From Parabacteroides merdae ATCC 43184 (GTDB taxonomy: Bacteria > Bacteroidota > Bacteroidia > Bacteroidales > Tannerellaceae): 64,000 nt of DNA. The position numbers were made by a program, and so were the translations under genes. The notes beneath the pieces were generated by a model that worked only from the letters and a program-made list of their open reading frames with translations, had not been told where the DNA came from and did no database searches. This document shows, in pieces, positions 24,901 to 32,008 of this stretch. Numbering within the stretch: position 1 is the first letter of the stretch; each line of letters begins with the position of its first letter. The stretch lies in the NCBI RefSeq assembly GCF_025151215.1, contig NZ_CP102286.1, positions 4,278,001 to 4,342,000 on the forward strand, in the 5' to 3' direction.

Positions 24901-27614
24901 CTCAACTGGATCAGTTTGCGTTCCGTGCATTTATTGTCTGCTGTATAAATTTCATATAATATATGTGTGTCTTTGTCGGATGTTCCGAAAATAAATGCGG
25001 CCTCTTCTCCCGGCGCACAGGTCGTGTGCTCATTAACCAGCCAGGTATGCATAAATACGGGCGGCCGTTTATCCCGGCGGTTGTACAAGATGAAATCTTG
25101 ATTGGCGGAAACTTCTTTTCCGTTGGAGTCGGTCGATTTCACTTCCAGGCGATAGCGTCCGGCGGGAAGTTCGCGGAATACGGCAGGTGATATTTCGTAT
25201 CCCGTTATGAAAGTTCCAACAGTCACCAGTTTATTGATTTTGTACCGGTCTGCACCGAACATATCCTTTTCTGGCTTTTCGTCCGACAGTGAATAAATCG
25301 TGTAACTTCCTTCCGCAGATGTTTTTTGCCTATTCACGGTATAGGCCGTTACCACAGCCTTGGCGGAATCATTTTCCATTTCCTCTCCGGGCATTTGGAT
25401 ATCCAACAGGATACCTGTATCGCCGACGGAGAAGGTATAGCTTGCCTCTTGTGTCTCTCCTTTGCTGTCGGTCAGGGTTGCCGTTACTTCGTAGCTCTGG
25501 AAGGCAGGGCGCATATCTGATGTTTCCGGCCGTTCGGGTATGAAGGAGATCGTGAAGTTTCCTTTATTGTCAATTTTTGCCGTTCCGTTAGCCACCTGCT
25601 TGTATGTAAAATCGAACGGGTCCGGCATATAAAAACGTGCCCAGAACGGGCGGCGGGTGATCGTCCAGTTTATCTCACCTTCCTGCAAGTTTATACCGGA
25701 GAAAGTTTGTGCTTCGCCTGTCAACTTCACCGGATGGCCGAAAGACACCTCTTCCTTGAGCGGCAGGAAACTGACTTTGAAAGTCGGGCGTTTGTATTCT
25801 TCTACCCGGATATTCGTACGAGACCTTTCTGTGACAAGCGTGAAGTTCCCGCTCAAAGTCTGTGCCGGGATGGTGAACTCTCCGTTGAAGGAACCGAACC
25901 GGTCGGTCTTGAATTCTTTGCTGGCTACATCCTTGTAGTTGGCATCCCGCAGGGTGACGGTATAGGTGCGTCCGGCCACGACATGCGGGTTGTCCGTATC
26001 TTTCACATAAGCGATCCCTTTGAAGAATACGTTTTGCCCCGGCCGGTAGATGCCCCGGTCCGTAAAGAGTGACAAACCGACTGTCTCCTTTTCCTGTCCG
26101 GAGCGGGAAGTGCCGTAAGGATATATATTTGTGATGATGGAAGAGGAGTCTTCGCGAAGTACCGGACGTATGTGCTCGATTTTCTTTTTGGCCGGGAGGA
26201 TGGCGATTCCCAACCGGTCTGTTTTGACTTCTCCCTGGCGTTGGATGGTTCCGTTCATCATATTGGTTTTGTAATAGATGACGGTTGCCCCTTCGATCGG
26301 TTTGCCGCTTTCGAGGTCGGTGACAAGTACTTCCGGGTTGTTTGTCTGGCTACGGGTGAGGGCTGCCAGACGGCTGACGCTAAAACGGTTGGAGACTGTC
26401 AGCTGCTTGCCGGGAACCGTGATCACATATTCGTATAATCCCAACCTGTCCATCGGAATGGCCAGCGTGGAATCGGCTTCGGTGTATGAGTTGGCGAGAT
26501 TCATCTTGAATGTGACCTCTTTTACCAGTTCTCCCCGCATGCTTTTACTGTTCTTGCCGTAATTCCGCCAGGCATCTTCCGGCTGGCGAAGGCTTTTGTA
26601 GATGCGCACAACTAACCGGGGTGTGTTGACATACTTGATTTGCAATGTAAGGTCCTTGCCCGGATACACATTGTTGTCGGATTGGATATTCAGGACCGGC
26701 GTTTCCATTTCGTTTAACTGGTTCTTGAAAACGTTTATGCGGTCGTATTTGGGATATTGCGCGATACTTTCTTTGCAGAGCGAATAAATGAGCGCCTGGA
26801 CGGAGTCTTGGTGAGCCTTGTTGCCTTGATAACGTTCCCGTTGGAGAAGATTCATCTCGGCAATGCGTATTTCGGCGGCAAACGGCTCTTTGCCGTATAC
26901 ATTATACAAACTGTCCAACGTGTTTCTGTAGTCGTTGGTGTTTGTAGACTGGCTGTCGTATTTATATTGCCAGTAGTCCAGTTCGTCCAGTAATAAGGCT
27001 TTTTTCTCCGGTTGTGTACGGCGGAAGTCGATCACATCTTCATACCATTTATCCGACGGCTGTATGTCGATCGCCCGGAAAGCCAGGAAATCATATAGAG
27101 TAGGGCGAAGTTGAGGCGTGTCTTTCCCTTTTTTCAGGATCAGGTTATACTGGCTGACCGGTGTTTGTTGCAGCAACCGAGCCGGTTGGAGAGATAGCGT
27201 CAGTTCCTGTTTGATCTTTTCTCTGAACAGATTGGAGGTCCATTCCCGGATATCATCGGGAACATAGCCTGCCAGTTCGGTCCGCTGGTTGACGTTCCAA
27301 CGGTTTTGCATATAATAGTTGTTATACATCTCCGCGATCATGGAGTGGAGTATGGCTACAGATGCGGAGTCGGGACATGTACCGGCATAAGTTTCCACCT
27401 CTTTGATCAGTTCGGGGAATGTATTGACGTCTTTTTCCAGCTGATTTTTCATCCGGGTGATAAGCGCCTGGATCAATGCCGGAGTGTTTTTCGTTTGGAT
27501 GGCTTCTATGATAGCCTTTTCGTTGGTGGATACCTGATTTGCTTTCACGTAGAAGATCGTGGATACTATTCCGCATACGATCAGGGCTAAAACAATAATT
27601 GCTCTTATCTTCAT
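21930..27614 (-). CDS. Alpha-2-macroglobulin family protein (thioester-less)
   Basis: 1,894 residues, a giant periplasmic protein with one N-terminal membrane anchor or signal ('AIIVLALIVCGIVSTIFYV') and no good lipobox. A helical N-terminal region (about 30-310) precedes macroglobulin domains from about 320 ('VYPGKDLTLQIKYVNTPRLV'), the A2M/MG signature 'LFTDRGIYRPGQNVFFKG' (about 515), and the A2M domain near 1140 ('FYPALVTDEAGDVAFSFTMP'). A helical toroid follows ('TPDGGWGWFKGMYPSQEIT'). The CxEQ thioester expected near 1345 is replaced by 'LSQPENDNV', so it cannot trap proteases covalently. No penicillin-binding protein 1C gene is adjacent, unlike many bacterial relatives. A segment near 1085-1120 repeats TonB linker motifs. 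A role in envelope defence is inferred from the family. Confidence 0.88.
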   Translation of the reverse strand: MKIRAIIVLALIVCGIVSTIFYVKANQVSTNEKAIIEAIQTKNTPALIQALITRMKNQLEKDVNTFPELIKEVETYAGTCPDSASVAILHSMIAEMYNNYYMQNRWNVNQRTELAGYVPDDIREWTSNLFREKIKQELTLSLQPARLLQQTPVSQYNLILKKGKDTPQLRPTLYDFLAFRAIDIQPSDKWYEDVIDFRRTQPEKKALLLDELDYWQYKYDSQSTNTNDYRNTLDSLYNVYGKEPFAAEIRIAEMNLLQRERYQGNKAHQDSVQALIYSLCKESIAQYPKYDRINVFKNQLNEMETPVLNIQSDNNVYPGKDLTLQIKYVNTPRLVVRIYKSLRQPEDAWRNYGKNSKSMRGELVKEVTFKMNLANSYTEADSTLAIPMDRLGLYEYVITVPGKQLTVSNRFSVSRLAALTRSQTNNPEVLVTDLESGKPIEGATVIYYKTNMMNGTIQRQGEVKTDRLGIAILPAKKKIEHIRPVLREDSSSIITNIYPYGTSRSGQEKETVGLSLFTDRGIYRPGQNVFFKGIAYVKDTDNPHVVAGRTYTVTLRDANYKDVASKEFKTDRFGSFNGEFTIPAQTLSGNFTLVTERSRTNIRVEEYKRPTFKVSFLPLKEEVSFGHPVKLTGEAQTFSGINLQEGEINWTITRRPFWARFYMPDPFDFTYKQVANGTAKIDNKGNFTISFIPERPETSDMRPAFQSYEVTATLTDSKGETQEASYTFSVGDTGILLDIQMPGEEMENDSAKAVVTAYTVNRQKTSAEGSYTIYSLSDEKPEKDMFGADRYKINKLVTVGTFITGYEISPAVFRELPAGRYRLEVKSTDSNGKEVSANQDFILYNRRDKRPPVFMHTWLVNEHTTCAPGEEAAFIFGTSDKDTHILYEIYTADNKCTERKLIQLSDENRTFRIPFKETDGEGFTVSFTFVKDGKMYVKQVPVQRRQPDRRLNIQAKTFRDHLLPGSKENWKFRITDADSLTVSAEVLAGMYDASLDKLLPFSWSFSPKRYVYLYAPRFSEGTAFTNSSRYETGDRKRLNVPQFQYDRLDWQDVLRIGWQYEQSERRYATGAVMKSGTAPAITEVLNITEDSMPLEEPAVKAYQGVANIIAEEEVEENGTPFFPNKPVELRENFAETAFFYPALVTDEAGDVAFSFTMPESNTTWKLQLLAQTEDLKYGYLSREIITSKPLMVTPNLPRFLRQGDEVTITAQISNQSSATMDGRASLELFDPGNGQPVICLTKSQKPFTLGVDSTTTVNWSFKVPASSDGVIGCRIIADSDKGSDGEQHLIPVLSNEILITESTPFYLFDKNEEVIRPKDNKNIRPFRTTLELTANPIWYAVQALPTLSQPENDNVISWFASYYSNTLASYIATAHPRIQQVISQWKAQGGNASTLYSNLEKNAELKNILLQETPWVLEADNETEQKQRLSLLFDMNRAAGQRETALRHLLDLQTPDGGWGWFKGMYPSQEITLYILKGMSQLTELNAVEYNQQEKEMQMKALKFVDKQIQSDYEALQKIKNWQKNEISPLEIEYLFVRSNYRDIPELGSAREAIRYYTNLAEKQWDKQSIHGKGEIGWLMWRNGNKEIAGKIITWLRKTASTSPDKGMYWANNRSRANAFASPIDTHCLLMAFFNEVSPDKQETDRMKQWLLNQKQTQNWKSVPATVNAIYTLLLTGSNWLDTANTCTAQWGKQTYSTTSGELATGYLKVTISDEKATSSEGTSISIRKEGSAPAWGAVYEQYFQNINEVKKQKGVLNVEKLLFVETNNGTERQLRPVTPDEPLSVGDKVVVRLVVRTDREMDYVFLKDLRAGCFEPADQLSGSIYRDGVWYYQSPTDVSENFFFERLPQGTFVLEYAVYVSRTGEYAGGISTIQCLYAPEFVSHTEGNIIKVD

Positions 27615-27621
27615 ATCTTTC

Positions 27622-27671
27622 AGATTTATGATTTCGGATTTATGAAGTATGACTGATAAATCATAAATCCG
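27622..27671. repeat. AT-rich palindrome, family member 1
   Basis: CGGATTTATGA (27635-27645) pairs perfectly with TCATAAATCCG (27661-27671). An overlapping alternative pairs GATTTATGATTT with AAATCATAAATC. It shares the core TTTCAGATTTATGATTT with the palindromes near 28.3 and 53.3 kb. Confidence 0.7.
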
Positions 27672-27742
27672 AACCCGTTTCTTAGATATAGATACAAAGA
27701 AAGAGCAAAAAGTTGTAAAATTACCGTTAATTAGGAGTAATT

Positions 27743-28246
27743 TTATTTTTTACGGACGTAGGTCAGGAATGTGTAAGGATACGGATTTTTCTCGTCAGCG
27801 GGAAATTCCTGTCGTTCCACCTCTTCCCACAGATCCCAGTTGACAACCGGGAAAAATGCGTCTGCATCCGGAAACTCCCCGTGAATACGGGTCAGATACA
27901 TCTTGTCGGCAATCCCTAATCCTTGTCTGTAAACCAGAGAACCTCCGATGATGAAGATGTTTTCTTCCTTTTCGCAGATATCCAGTGCGTCATGCATGGA
28001 TTCGCAGGCAAAGCAATTGATGAAACCTGCTTCAGGCATCGTCGTCAGCACGACATTTTTACGGTTGGGCAATCCGCCTTTTGGCAAAGATTCGAAAGTT
28101 TTACGCCCCATTATTACGGCGTGTCCTGTTGTCAGGTCTTTAAAACGCTTCATGTCTGCCGGCATGTGCCAGAGCAGACCCAGATTCTTCCCGATCGCAT
28201 TGTTGTCGGAAATCGCTGCTACAATTGAAATAGTACTCATTGCCAT
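27743..28246 (-). CDS. folA: Dihydrofolate reductase
   Basis: 167 residues. Reduces dihydrofolate to tetrahydrofolate with NADPH, needed to recycle the folate oxidised by ThyA, which is encoded just upstream. 'IVAAISDNNAIGKNLGLLWH' is the N-terminal strand and loop, 'MPADMKRFKDLTTGHAVIMG' the substrate/cofactor region with 'GRKTFESLP', and 'IFIIGGSLVYRQGL' the NADPH site. The start may be the ATG at 28246 or the one two codons later (MSTISIV). A palindrome lies between it and thyA. Confidence 0.95.
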   Translation of the reverse strand: MAMSTISIVAAISDNNAIGKNLGLLWHMPADMKRFKDLTTGHAVIMGRKTFESLPKGGLPNRKNVVLTTMPEAGFINCFACESMHDALDICEKEENIFIIGGSLVYRQGLGIADKMYLTRIHGEFPDADAFFPVVNWDLWEEVERQEFPADEKNPYPYTFLTYVRKK

Positions 28247-28266
28247 TTATGATTTATTATTTATAA

Positions 28267-28350
28267 TTTATGATTTATGATTTCAAGTTTATGGTTTATG
28301 AGGTCTGACTATATGCAGTTCATGAATCATAAATCTGAAATCATAAATCT
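28267..28350. repeat. AT-rich palindrome, family member 2
   Basis: GATTTATGATTTCA (28272-28285) pairs perfectly over 14 bp with TGAAATCATAAATC (28336-28349) in the thyA-folA gap, with further half-copies of ATTTATGATTT around it. Probably a transcript-end or mRNA-processing element. Confidence 0.7.
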
Positions 28351-28351
28351 C

Positions 28352-29146
28352 TTATACGGCCACTTCTCCCTTGATATGAGGATGAGGGTCGTATCCCGTT
28401 AGGTTGAAATCCTCGTACTGGAAACCGAATATATCTTTTACATCCGGGTTGATTTCCATCCGGGGAAGAGGCCGTGGATCGCGTGTCAGTTGCAACTTTA
28501 CCTGTTCAAGATGGTTCGTGTAAATATGTGCGTCACCAAGCGTATGGACAAAATCTCCAGCTTTCAGTCCGGTTACCTGTGCCATCATCTGTAATAACAG
28601 GGCATACGAGGCAATATTAAAAGGTACGCCTAAGAAAATATCGGCACTGCGCTGGTACATTTGCAGGCTCAGGCGGCCGTTTGCCACATAAAACTGGAAA
28701 AAAGCGTGGCAGGGAGGCAGATTCATATTGTCCAGGTCTGCTACATTCCAGGCGCTGACGATGATACGGCGTGAATCCGGATTATGCTTGATTGTCTCTA
28801 CCGCTTCACTGATCTGATCGATATTGCCGCCTTTATAGTCCGGCCATGAGCGCCATTGGAAGCCGTAGATATGTCCTAAGTTTCCATCCGGATCTGCCCA
28901 CTCGTTCCAAATCCTCACTCCATGTTCCTGCAGGTATTTTGCATTTGTATCGCCCTGAAGAAACCAAAGTAATTCGTATATAATGGATTTCAAATGCAGT
29001 TTCTTTGTTGTGAGCAGAGGAAAACCGTCTTCAAGGTTGAAGCGCATCTGATGTCCGAATACACTGTATGTACCGGTTCCTGTCCGATCTTCTTTCTTGA
29101 CTCCTTCGCGGAGGACACGATCGAGTAATTCTAAATACTGTTTCAT
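28352..29146 (-). CDS. thyA: Thymidylate synthase
   Basis: 264 residues, the standard length. Methylates dUMP to dTMP with methylenetetrahydrofolate. '[17 protein letters not shown]' binds phosphate, '[12 protein letters not shown]' holds the catalytic Cys, '[20 protein letters not shown]' and '[15 protein letters not shown]' complete the site, and the C-terminus 'IKGEVAV' is the mobile closing tail. A good promoter lies upstream (29166-29196). FolA follows on the same strand. Confidence 0.97.
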   Translation of the reverse strand: MKQYLELLDRVLREGVKKEDRTGTGTYSVFGHQMRFNLEDGFPLLTTKKLHLKSIIYELLWFLQGDTNAKYLQEHGVRIWNEWADPDGNLGHIYGFQWRSWPDYKGGNIDQISEAVETIKHNPDSRRIIVSAWNVADLDNMNLPPCHAFFQFYVANGRLSLQMYQRSADIFLGVPFNIASYALLLQMMAQVTGLKAGDFVHTLGDAHIYTNHLEQVKLQLTRDPRPLPRMEINPDVKDIFGFQYEDFNLTGYDPHPHIKGEVAV

Positions 29147-29165
29147 TTTTCTCTATTATGACAGA

Positions 29166-29196
29166 CAAATGTACGAAAGTGATTTGTATTAAGCAA
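29166..29196 (-). promoter_or_regulatory. Promoter of thyA
   Basis: On the minus strand TTG (29194-29196), a 20-base spacer and TACATTTG (29166-29173), 20 bases before the thyA ATG. Confidence 0.6.
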
Positions 29197-29214
29197 CATT
29201 ATTCTACAGCATCG

Positions 29215-29244
29215 TTTGTTTTTGATAATAATAGCGTATATTTG
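29215..29244 (+). promoter_or_regulatory. Promoter of galM
   Basis: TTTG (29215-29218), an 18-base spacer and TATATTTG (29237-29244), about 39 bases before the galM ATG. Confidence 0.6.
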
Positions 29245-29282
29245 TTGCCTATCTAACAAACATTAATTTATTAGTATCGAAA

Positions 29283-30419
29283 ATGAAGAGACTATGTATG
29301 GCTGTCATGGCAATGTGTGTTTTGTTGTCATGCACTGAGAAAAAAGAGGAAGCCACTCTTTCTGGACTGATGAAATCTAATTTCGTATCAGAAGTACAGG
29401 GAAAACCGACTGCATTATATGTGTTGAAGAACCAGAATGGTGCAGAGGCCTGTGTGACAAACTGGGGCGGGCGCCTGGTATCGGTTATGGTTCCTGACAA
29501 GAATGGCAAAATGACGGATGTCGTCCTGGGATACGATAATATCCAACAGTATGTGGACAATCCAAACAATAACTACGGCGGGTTGATCGGTCGTTATGGA
29601 AACCGTATTGCAAATGGCAAGTTTACGCTGGATGGTGTTGAGTACCAGCTTCCGCAGAATAACAACGGACATTGCCTGCATGGTGGTCCGGAAGGTTACC
29701 ATACGGTTGTTTGGGATGCCAAACAGGTAAATGACCAAAGTGTGGAATTGACGTATCTCTCCAAAGATGGTGAAGCCGGTTTCCCCGGAAATCTGAACCT
29801 GAAAGTCACATACACATTGACGAATGACAATGCCGTCGATATCAAATACGAAGCTACAACGGACAAACCGACTGTCGTGAACTTGACGAACCATAGCTAT
29901 TTCAACCTTTCCGGTGTTCCGGGTTCTCAGATCTTGGATCATTCTATTATGATTGCTGCAGATACTTATGTTCCGGTTGATGAAACATTGATCCCGACCG
30001 GCACGCTTGATCCGGTAGAAGGAACTCCGATGGATTTGCGTACGGCTGTTGCCGTAGGCGCACATATCGATGATCCGTTCGATCAGTTGGTAAGAGGCAA
30101 AGGCTATGATCATAACTGGGTGTTGAATAATAATTGCGACATCAATGTGTTGGCTGCAAAGGCTGTTTCTGCAAAGAGCGGTATCGGCCTTGAAGTGTAC
30201 ACAAACGAGCCGGGTATCCAGTTCTATGCCGGAAACGCAATGACGAAGGATGGAGATAAAGGAAAGTTAGGTGTGATTTATCCGCATCGCGGTGCTTTGT
30301 GTCTCGAAACACAACATTATCCCGATTCTCCCAACCAGCCGAGCTTCCCAAGTGTGGTGCTGCGTCCGGGCGAAAAGTATTTCAGCGAGTGTATATATAA
30401 ATTCACGGTTGAAAAGTAG
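29283..30419 (+). CDS. galM: Aldose 1-epimerase, lipoprotein form
   Basis: 378 residues. Interconverts alpha and beta anomers of galactose, glucose and related sugars. The N-terminus 'MKRLCMAVMAMCVLLSCTEK' is a lipoprotein signal with lipobox LLSC, so it is anchored in the envelope rather than cytosolic. The core shows 'YGGLIGRYGNRIANGKF', catalytic His in 'HCLHGGPEGYH' and 'NLTNHSYFNLSG', and the catalytic Glu region near 'GALCLETQHYPDSPNQP'. It has its own promoter and a strong terminator. No sugar-transport gene is next to it. Confidence 0.94.
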   Translation: MKRLCMAVMAMCVLLSCTEKKEEATLSGLMKSNFVSEVQGKPTALYVLKNQNGAEACVTNWGGRLVSVMVPDKNGKMTDVVLGYDNIQQYVDNPNNNYGGLIGRYGNRIANGKFTLDGVEYQLPQNNNGHCLHGGPEGYHTVVWDAKQVNDQSVELTYLSKDGEAGFPGNLNLKVTYTLTNDNAVDIKYEATTDKPTVVNLTNHSYFNLSGVPGSQILDHSIMIAADTYVPVDETLIPTGTLDPVEGTPMDLRTAVAVGAHIDDPFDQLVRGKGYDHNWVLNNNCDINVLAAKAVSAKSGIGLEVYTNEPGIQFYAGNAMTKDGDKGKLGVIYPHRGALCLETQHYPDSPNQPSFPSVVLRPGEKYFSECIYKFTVEK

Positions 30420-30468
30420 GATACGTATTATTTTTAGGGAAACTTTCCGGTAATCGGAATGCTTGGAG

Positions 30469-30497
30469 GGGCGGCAGTAAAAGGCCGCCCTTTTTTT
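30469..30497 (+). terminator. Terminator of galM
   Basis: GGGCGGC / GCCGCCC with an 8-base loop, followed by seven T. Confidence 0.88.
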
Positions 30498-30566
30498 GTT
30501 TCCAAAAATCTTTGATTTATATCTGTTAATGTTTCTTCGTAAACAATATGGTTTGCCGTTTTTCAC

Positions 30567-30574
30567 TATCTTTG
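30567..30574 (+). promoter_or_regulatory. -7 box upstream of the structured RNA (distal)
   Basis: A perfect TATCTTTG followed by C. Transcription would start near 30581. No clear -33 element. It may give a longer form of the RNA. Confidence 0.45.
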
Positions 30575-30649
30575 CGATTGACATAGGATTGTCGAAGCTT
30601 TGACTTTTCGGCTGTTCTGTCGATGGATAACGTTAAGCGTTTAAGATAT

Positions 30650-30657
30650 TATCTTTG
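30650..30657 (+). promoter_or_regulatory. -7 box directly before the structured RNA (proximal)
   Basis: A perfect TATCTTTG. The predicted start (about 30664) coincides with the first base of the long rod-like fold. Confidence 0.5.
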
Positions 30658-30663
30658 GAACTG

Positions 30664-30836
30664 AAAATCGCCAACTTTCCAGTCGGACAAAGATAATAGA
30701 CAACTGGACGCTCACGCTTGTTATATATACTTGTGTATATAGAATAAAGCGTGGGCTGTTGTTTATTATTTGTCCGATGGGTGTTTGGCGATACCTCAGT
30801 TTCAAAATAGTAGATTAACAGTTCCCACGCTTTTTA
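30664..30836 (+). ncRNA. Structured RNA, possible 6S-like rod with competing terminator
   Basis: No ORF spans this stretch, but its two halves pair along almost their whole length. ATCGCCAA (30667-30674) pairs with TTGGCGAT (30785-30792); GTCGGACAAA (30682-30691) with TTTGTCCGAT (30769-30778); GACAAC with GTTGTT; CTCACGCTT (30711-30719) with AAGCGTGGG (30747-30755), capped by TATATA..TATATA. This gives a rod of about 130 nt with internal bulges, the general form of 6S RNA. A third element, AACAG-TT-CCCACGCTT plus five T (30817-30835), can instead pair with AAGCGTGGG-CTGTT (30747-30760) and terminate transcription. It may be a free small RNA or a leader of the gene at 30888. Structure is seen in sequence; the 6S identity is a guess. 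Confidence 0.6.
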
Positions 30837-30887
30837 ATTAATATAGATGCCAAACATAGGGGAGCAGGGCGGCACCATAATTTGAGT

Positions 30888-31247
30888 ATGAGCTCAGAAG
30901 AATCGGAAAGAATTGCAATCTGTTGCGTATTATTGGATATTGTGGAAGCTATGGGCACAAGTGCCGACATAAAGGGCTGCCGACATTATCAATCGTTGAG
31001 AGATAAAACGGATATTACCGATTCTGACTTTGAAGGGGCACGCTCCGTTTCGGTATTGTCCAGTTTGGTTACTTTGAAGGGGATGCATTATAATAAAAAG
31101 ATGTTGCTTGCATTGACTGTATGTGATCTTTATTCCGGACACACCCCTGTGTCTCTTAATTTAAGGATTGCATTCGAAACATTGATGAATGCAATCGAAT
31201 GGCCGATATCGTTTTCCGAGATATTGACGATCAGCCGGACGGAATAA
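30888..31247 (+). CDS. Hypothetical protein (possibly TerB-like helical)
   Basis: 119 residues from the ATG at 30888; the frame also opens at a TTG six bases earlier. It starts 52 bases after the structured RNA's terminator. The sequence is predicted helical: 'SERIAICCVLLDIVEAMG', then 'SVSVLSSLVTLKGMHYNKKM', then 'LLALTVCDLYSGHTPVSLN' and 'RIAFETLMNAIEWPIS'. This roughly matches the repeat plan of tellurite-resistance TerB proteins, but the acidic signatures of that family are absent, so the link is weak. Codon use looks like that of neighbouring genes. It is either a small unknown gene or the product controlled by the upstream RNA. Confidence 0.55.
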   Translation: MSSEESERIAICCVLLDIVEAMGTSADIKGCRHYQSLRDKTDITDSDFEGARSVSVLSSLVTLKGMHYNKKMLLALTVCDLYSGHTPVSLNLRIAFETLMNAIEWPISFSEILTISRTE

Positions 31248-31334
31248 CTCTATTCATGTTTGGATGATACATATAGTCTTTTCTTGTCGGATAAGTATCT
31301 TAATTACAATTAGTCAGTATGAAAAGACTCTGTG

Positions 31335-31393
31335 CATCCGGGTGTAGCCGTCCCGAACATCCGGATGTAGAGAGTGGCTACATCCGGGTGTAG
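31335..31393. repeat. Three CATCCGG(A/G)TGTAG sites at 23-base period
   Basis: The 13-base core occurs at 31335-31347, 31358-31370 and 31381-31393, exactly 23 bases apart. The middle site contains the perfect palindrome ACATCCGGATGT; the outer two differ by one base (CATCCGGGTG). Even spacing of about two helical turns would suit cooperative protein binding. Confidence 0.75.
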
Positions 31394-31567
31394 AAAGCCG
31401 GAAGATGGGGGTGTTTCTGAACATTTCTGCTTGCTTTCCGCTCTTTTCCTGCTTGTTTTCAATTAAAAAGTATCTTATGTTGACGAAATAACCTTCTTGC
31501 AAATGTATATTGACATGTTTCCTTCCGTGTTTGAAACAATACCGGCTATCTGTTTCAATGTCAGGGA

Positions 31568-31672
31568 GAGTGATACAAGTGTGACATAGGAGTGATACAT
31601 GGATCAGGCATGTATCACTCTTGCTCTTATTGTTTATCAATGCTTACGAAGCAAAATGTGATAGAGTGATAG
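31568..31672. repeat. AGTGATA repeats with a 12-bp perfect hairpin
   Basis: GAGTGATACATG (31590-31601) and CATGTATCACTC (31609-31620) form a perfect 12-bp inverted repeat with a 7-base loop. Further AGTGATA or GTGATAGAG copies lie just before (31569) and after (about 31658-31672). It could be an operator or an RNA hairpin. No T run follows, so a terminator is unlikely. Confidence 0.65.
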
Positions 31673-31783
31673 AGAATCTTGGAAAAACGATAAAAAGGAA
31701 TCGGCCGTTTTTAGTCGTATTCAACATATTGCGGTCGGAATCAACAGCAATCATATAATGGGGATGGGGAAATGTCCGGATAC

Positions 31784-31819
31784 AAAAAAGGCTGATGAAT
31801 CTGATTCACCAGCCTTTTT
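31784..31819. terminator. Terminator after the zeta-toxin-like module
   Basis: AAAAAGGCTG-TGAATC pairs with GATTCA-CAGCCTTTTT (31784-31819). It closes the minus-strand module and could also stop plus-strand transcripts. Confidence 0.82.
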
Positions 31820-31837
31820 GTATATCCAATATAATAG

Positions 31838-32008
31838 TTAAAACATCCCTTTTTCCAAATCAGCAGCTTTTACGCGGAAGATGTATCCGTTGCGCGAGAA
31901 GACTAATTCACCGTCTTCTTTCTTTTTCTGGTTTACTAATCGCTGGAATGCGATATTGGCACCTTTAACTATATTCTCTTCAAATTCTCTAACTTCTTGT
32001 TCACTCAT
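31838..32008 (-). CDS. Small conserved partner of the zeta-toxin-like kinase
   Basis: 56 residues from the ATG at 32008 (MSEQEVREFEENIVKG). The frame is open to 32059, but that extension lies within the coding end of the upstream gene. It contains an acidic helix ('EQEVREFEENIVKGANIAF'), a basic 'NQKKKEDG' turn and 'LVFSRNGYIFRVKAADL'. Its start overlaps the last 8 bases of the kinase gene, so the two are translationally coupled. Its position suggests an antitoxin or modulator, but classical epsilon antitoxins precede zeta and look different. Function unknown. Confidence 0.72.
   Translation of the reverse strand: MSEQEVREFEENIVKGANIAFQRLVNQKKKEDGELVFSRNGYIFRVKAADLEKGMF

Larger units (their letters stand above)
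31248..31783. other. Gene-free stretch with two repeat clusters
   Basis: No convincing gene lies in these 536 bases. A 108-codon minus-strand frame covers part of it but has a Cys/His/Arg-rich composition, no start signal and is built partly from repeats. The stretch holds the CATCCGG(A/G)TGTAG cluster (31335-31393) and the AGTGATA cluster with a 12-bp hairpin (31568-31672). Confidence 0.6.

Noticed and set aside
31314..31640. 108-codon minus-strand frame in the gene-free island
   Set aside because: Overlaps two repeat clusters, has no promoter or start context and an unnatural composition; read as non-coding.
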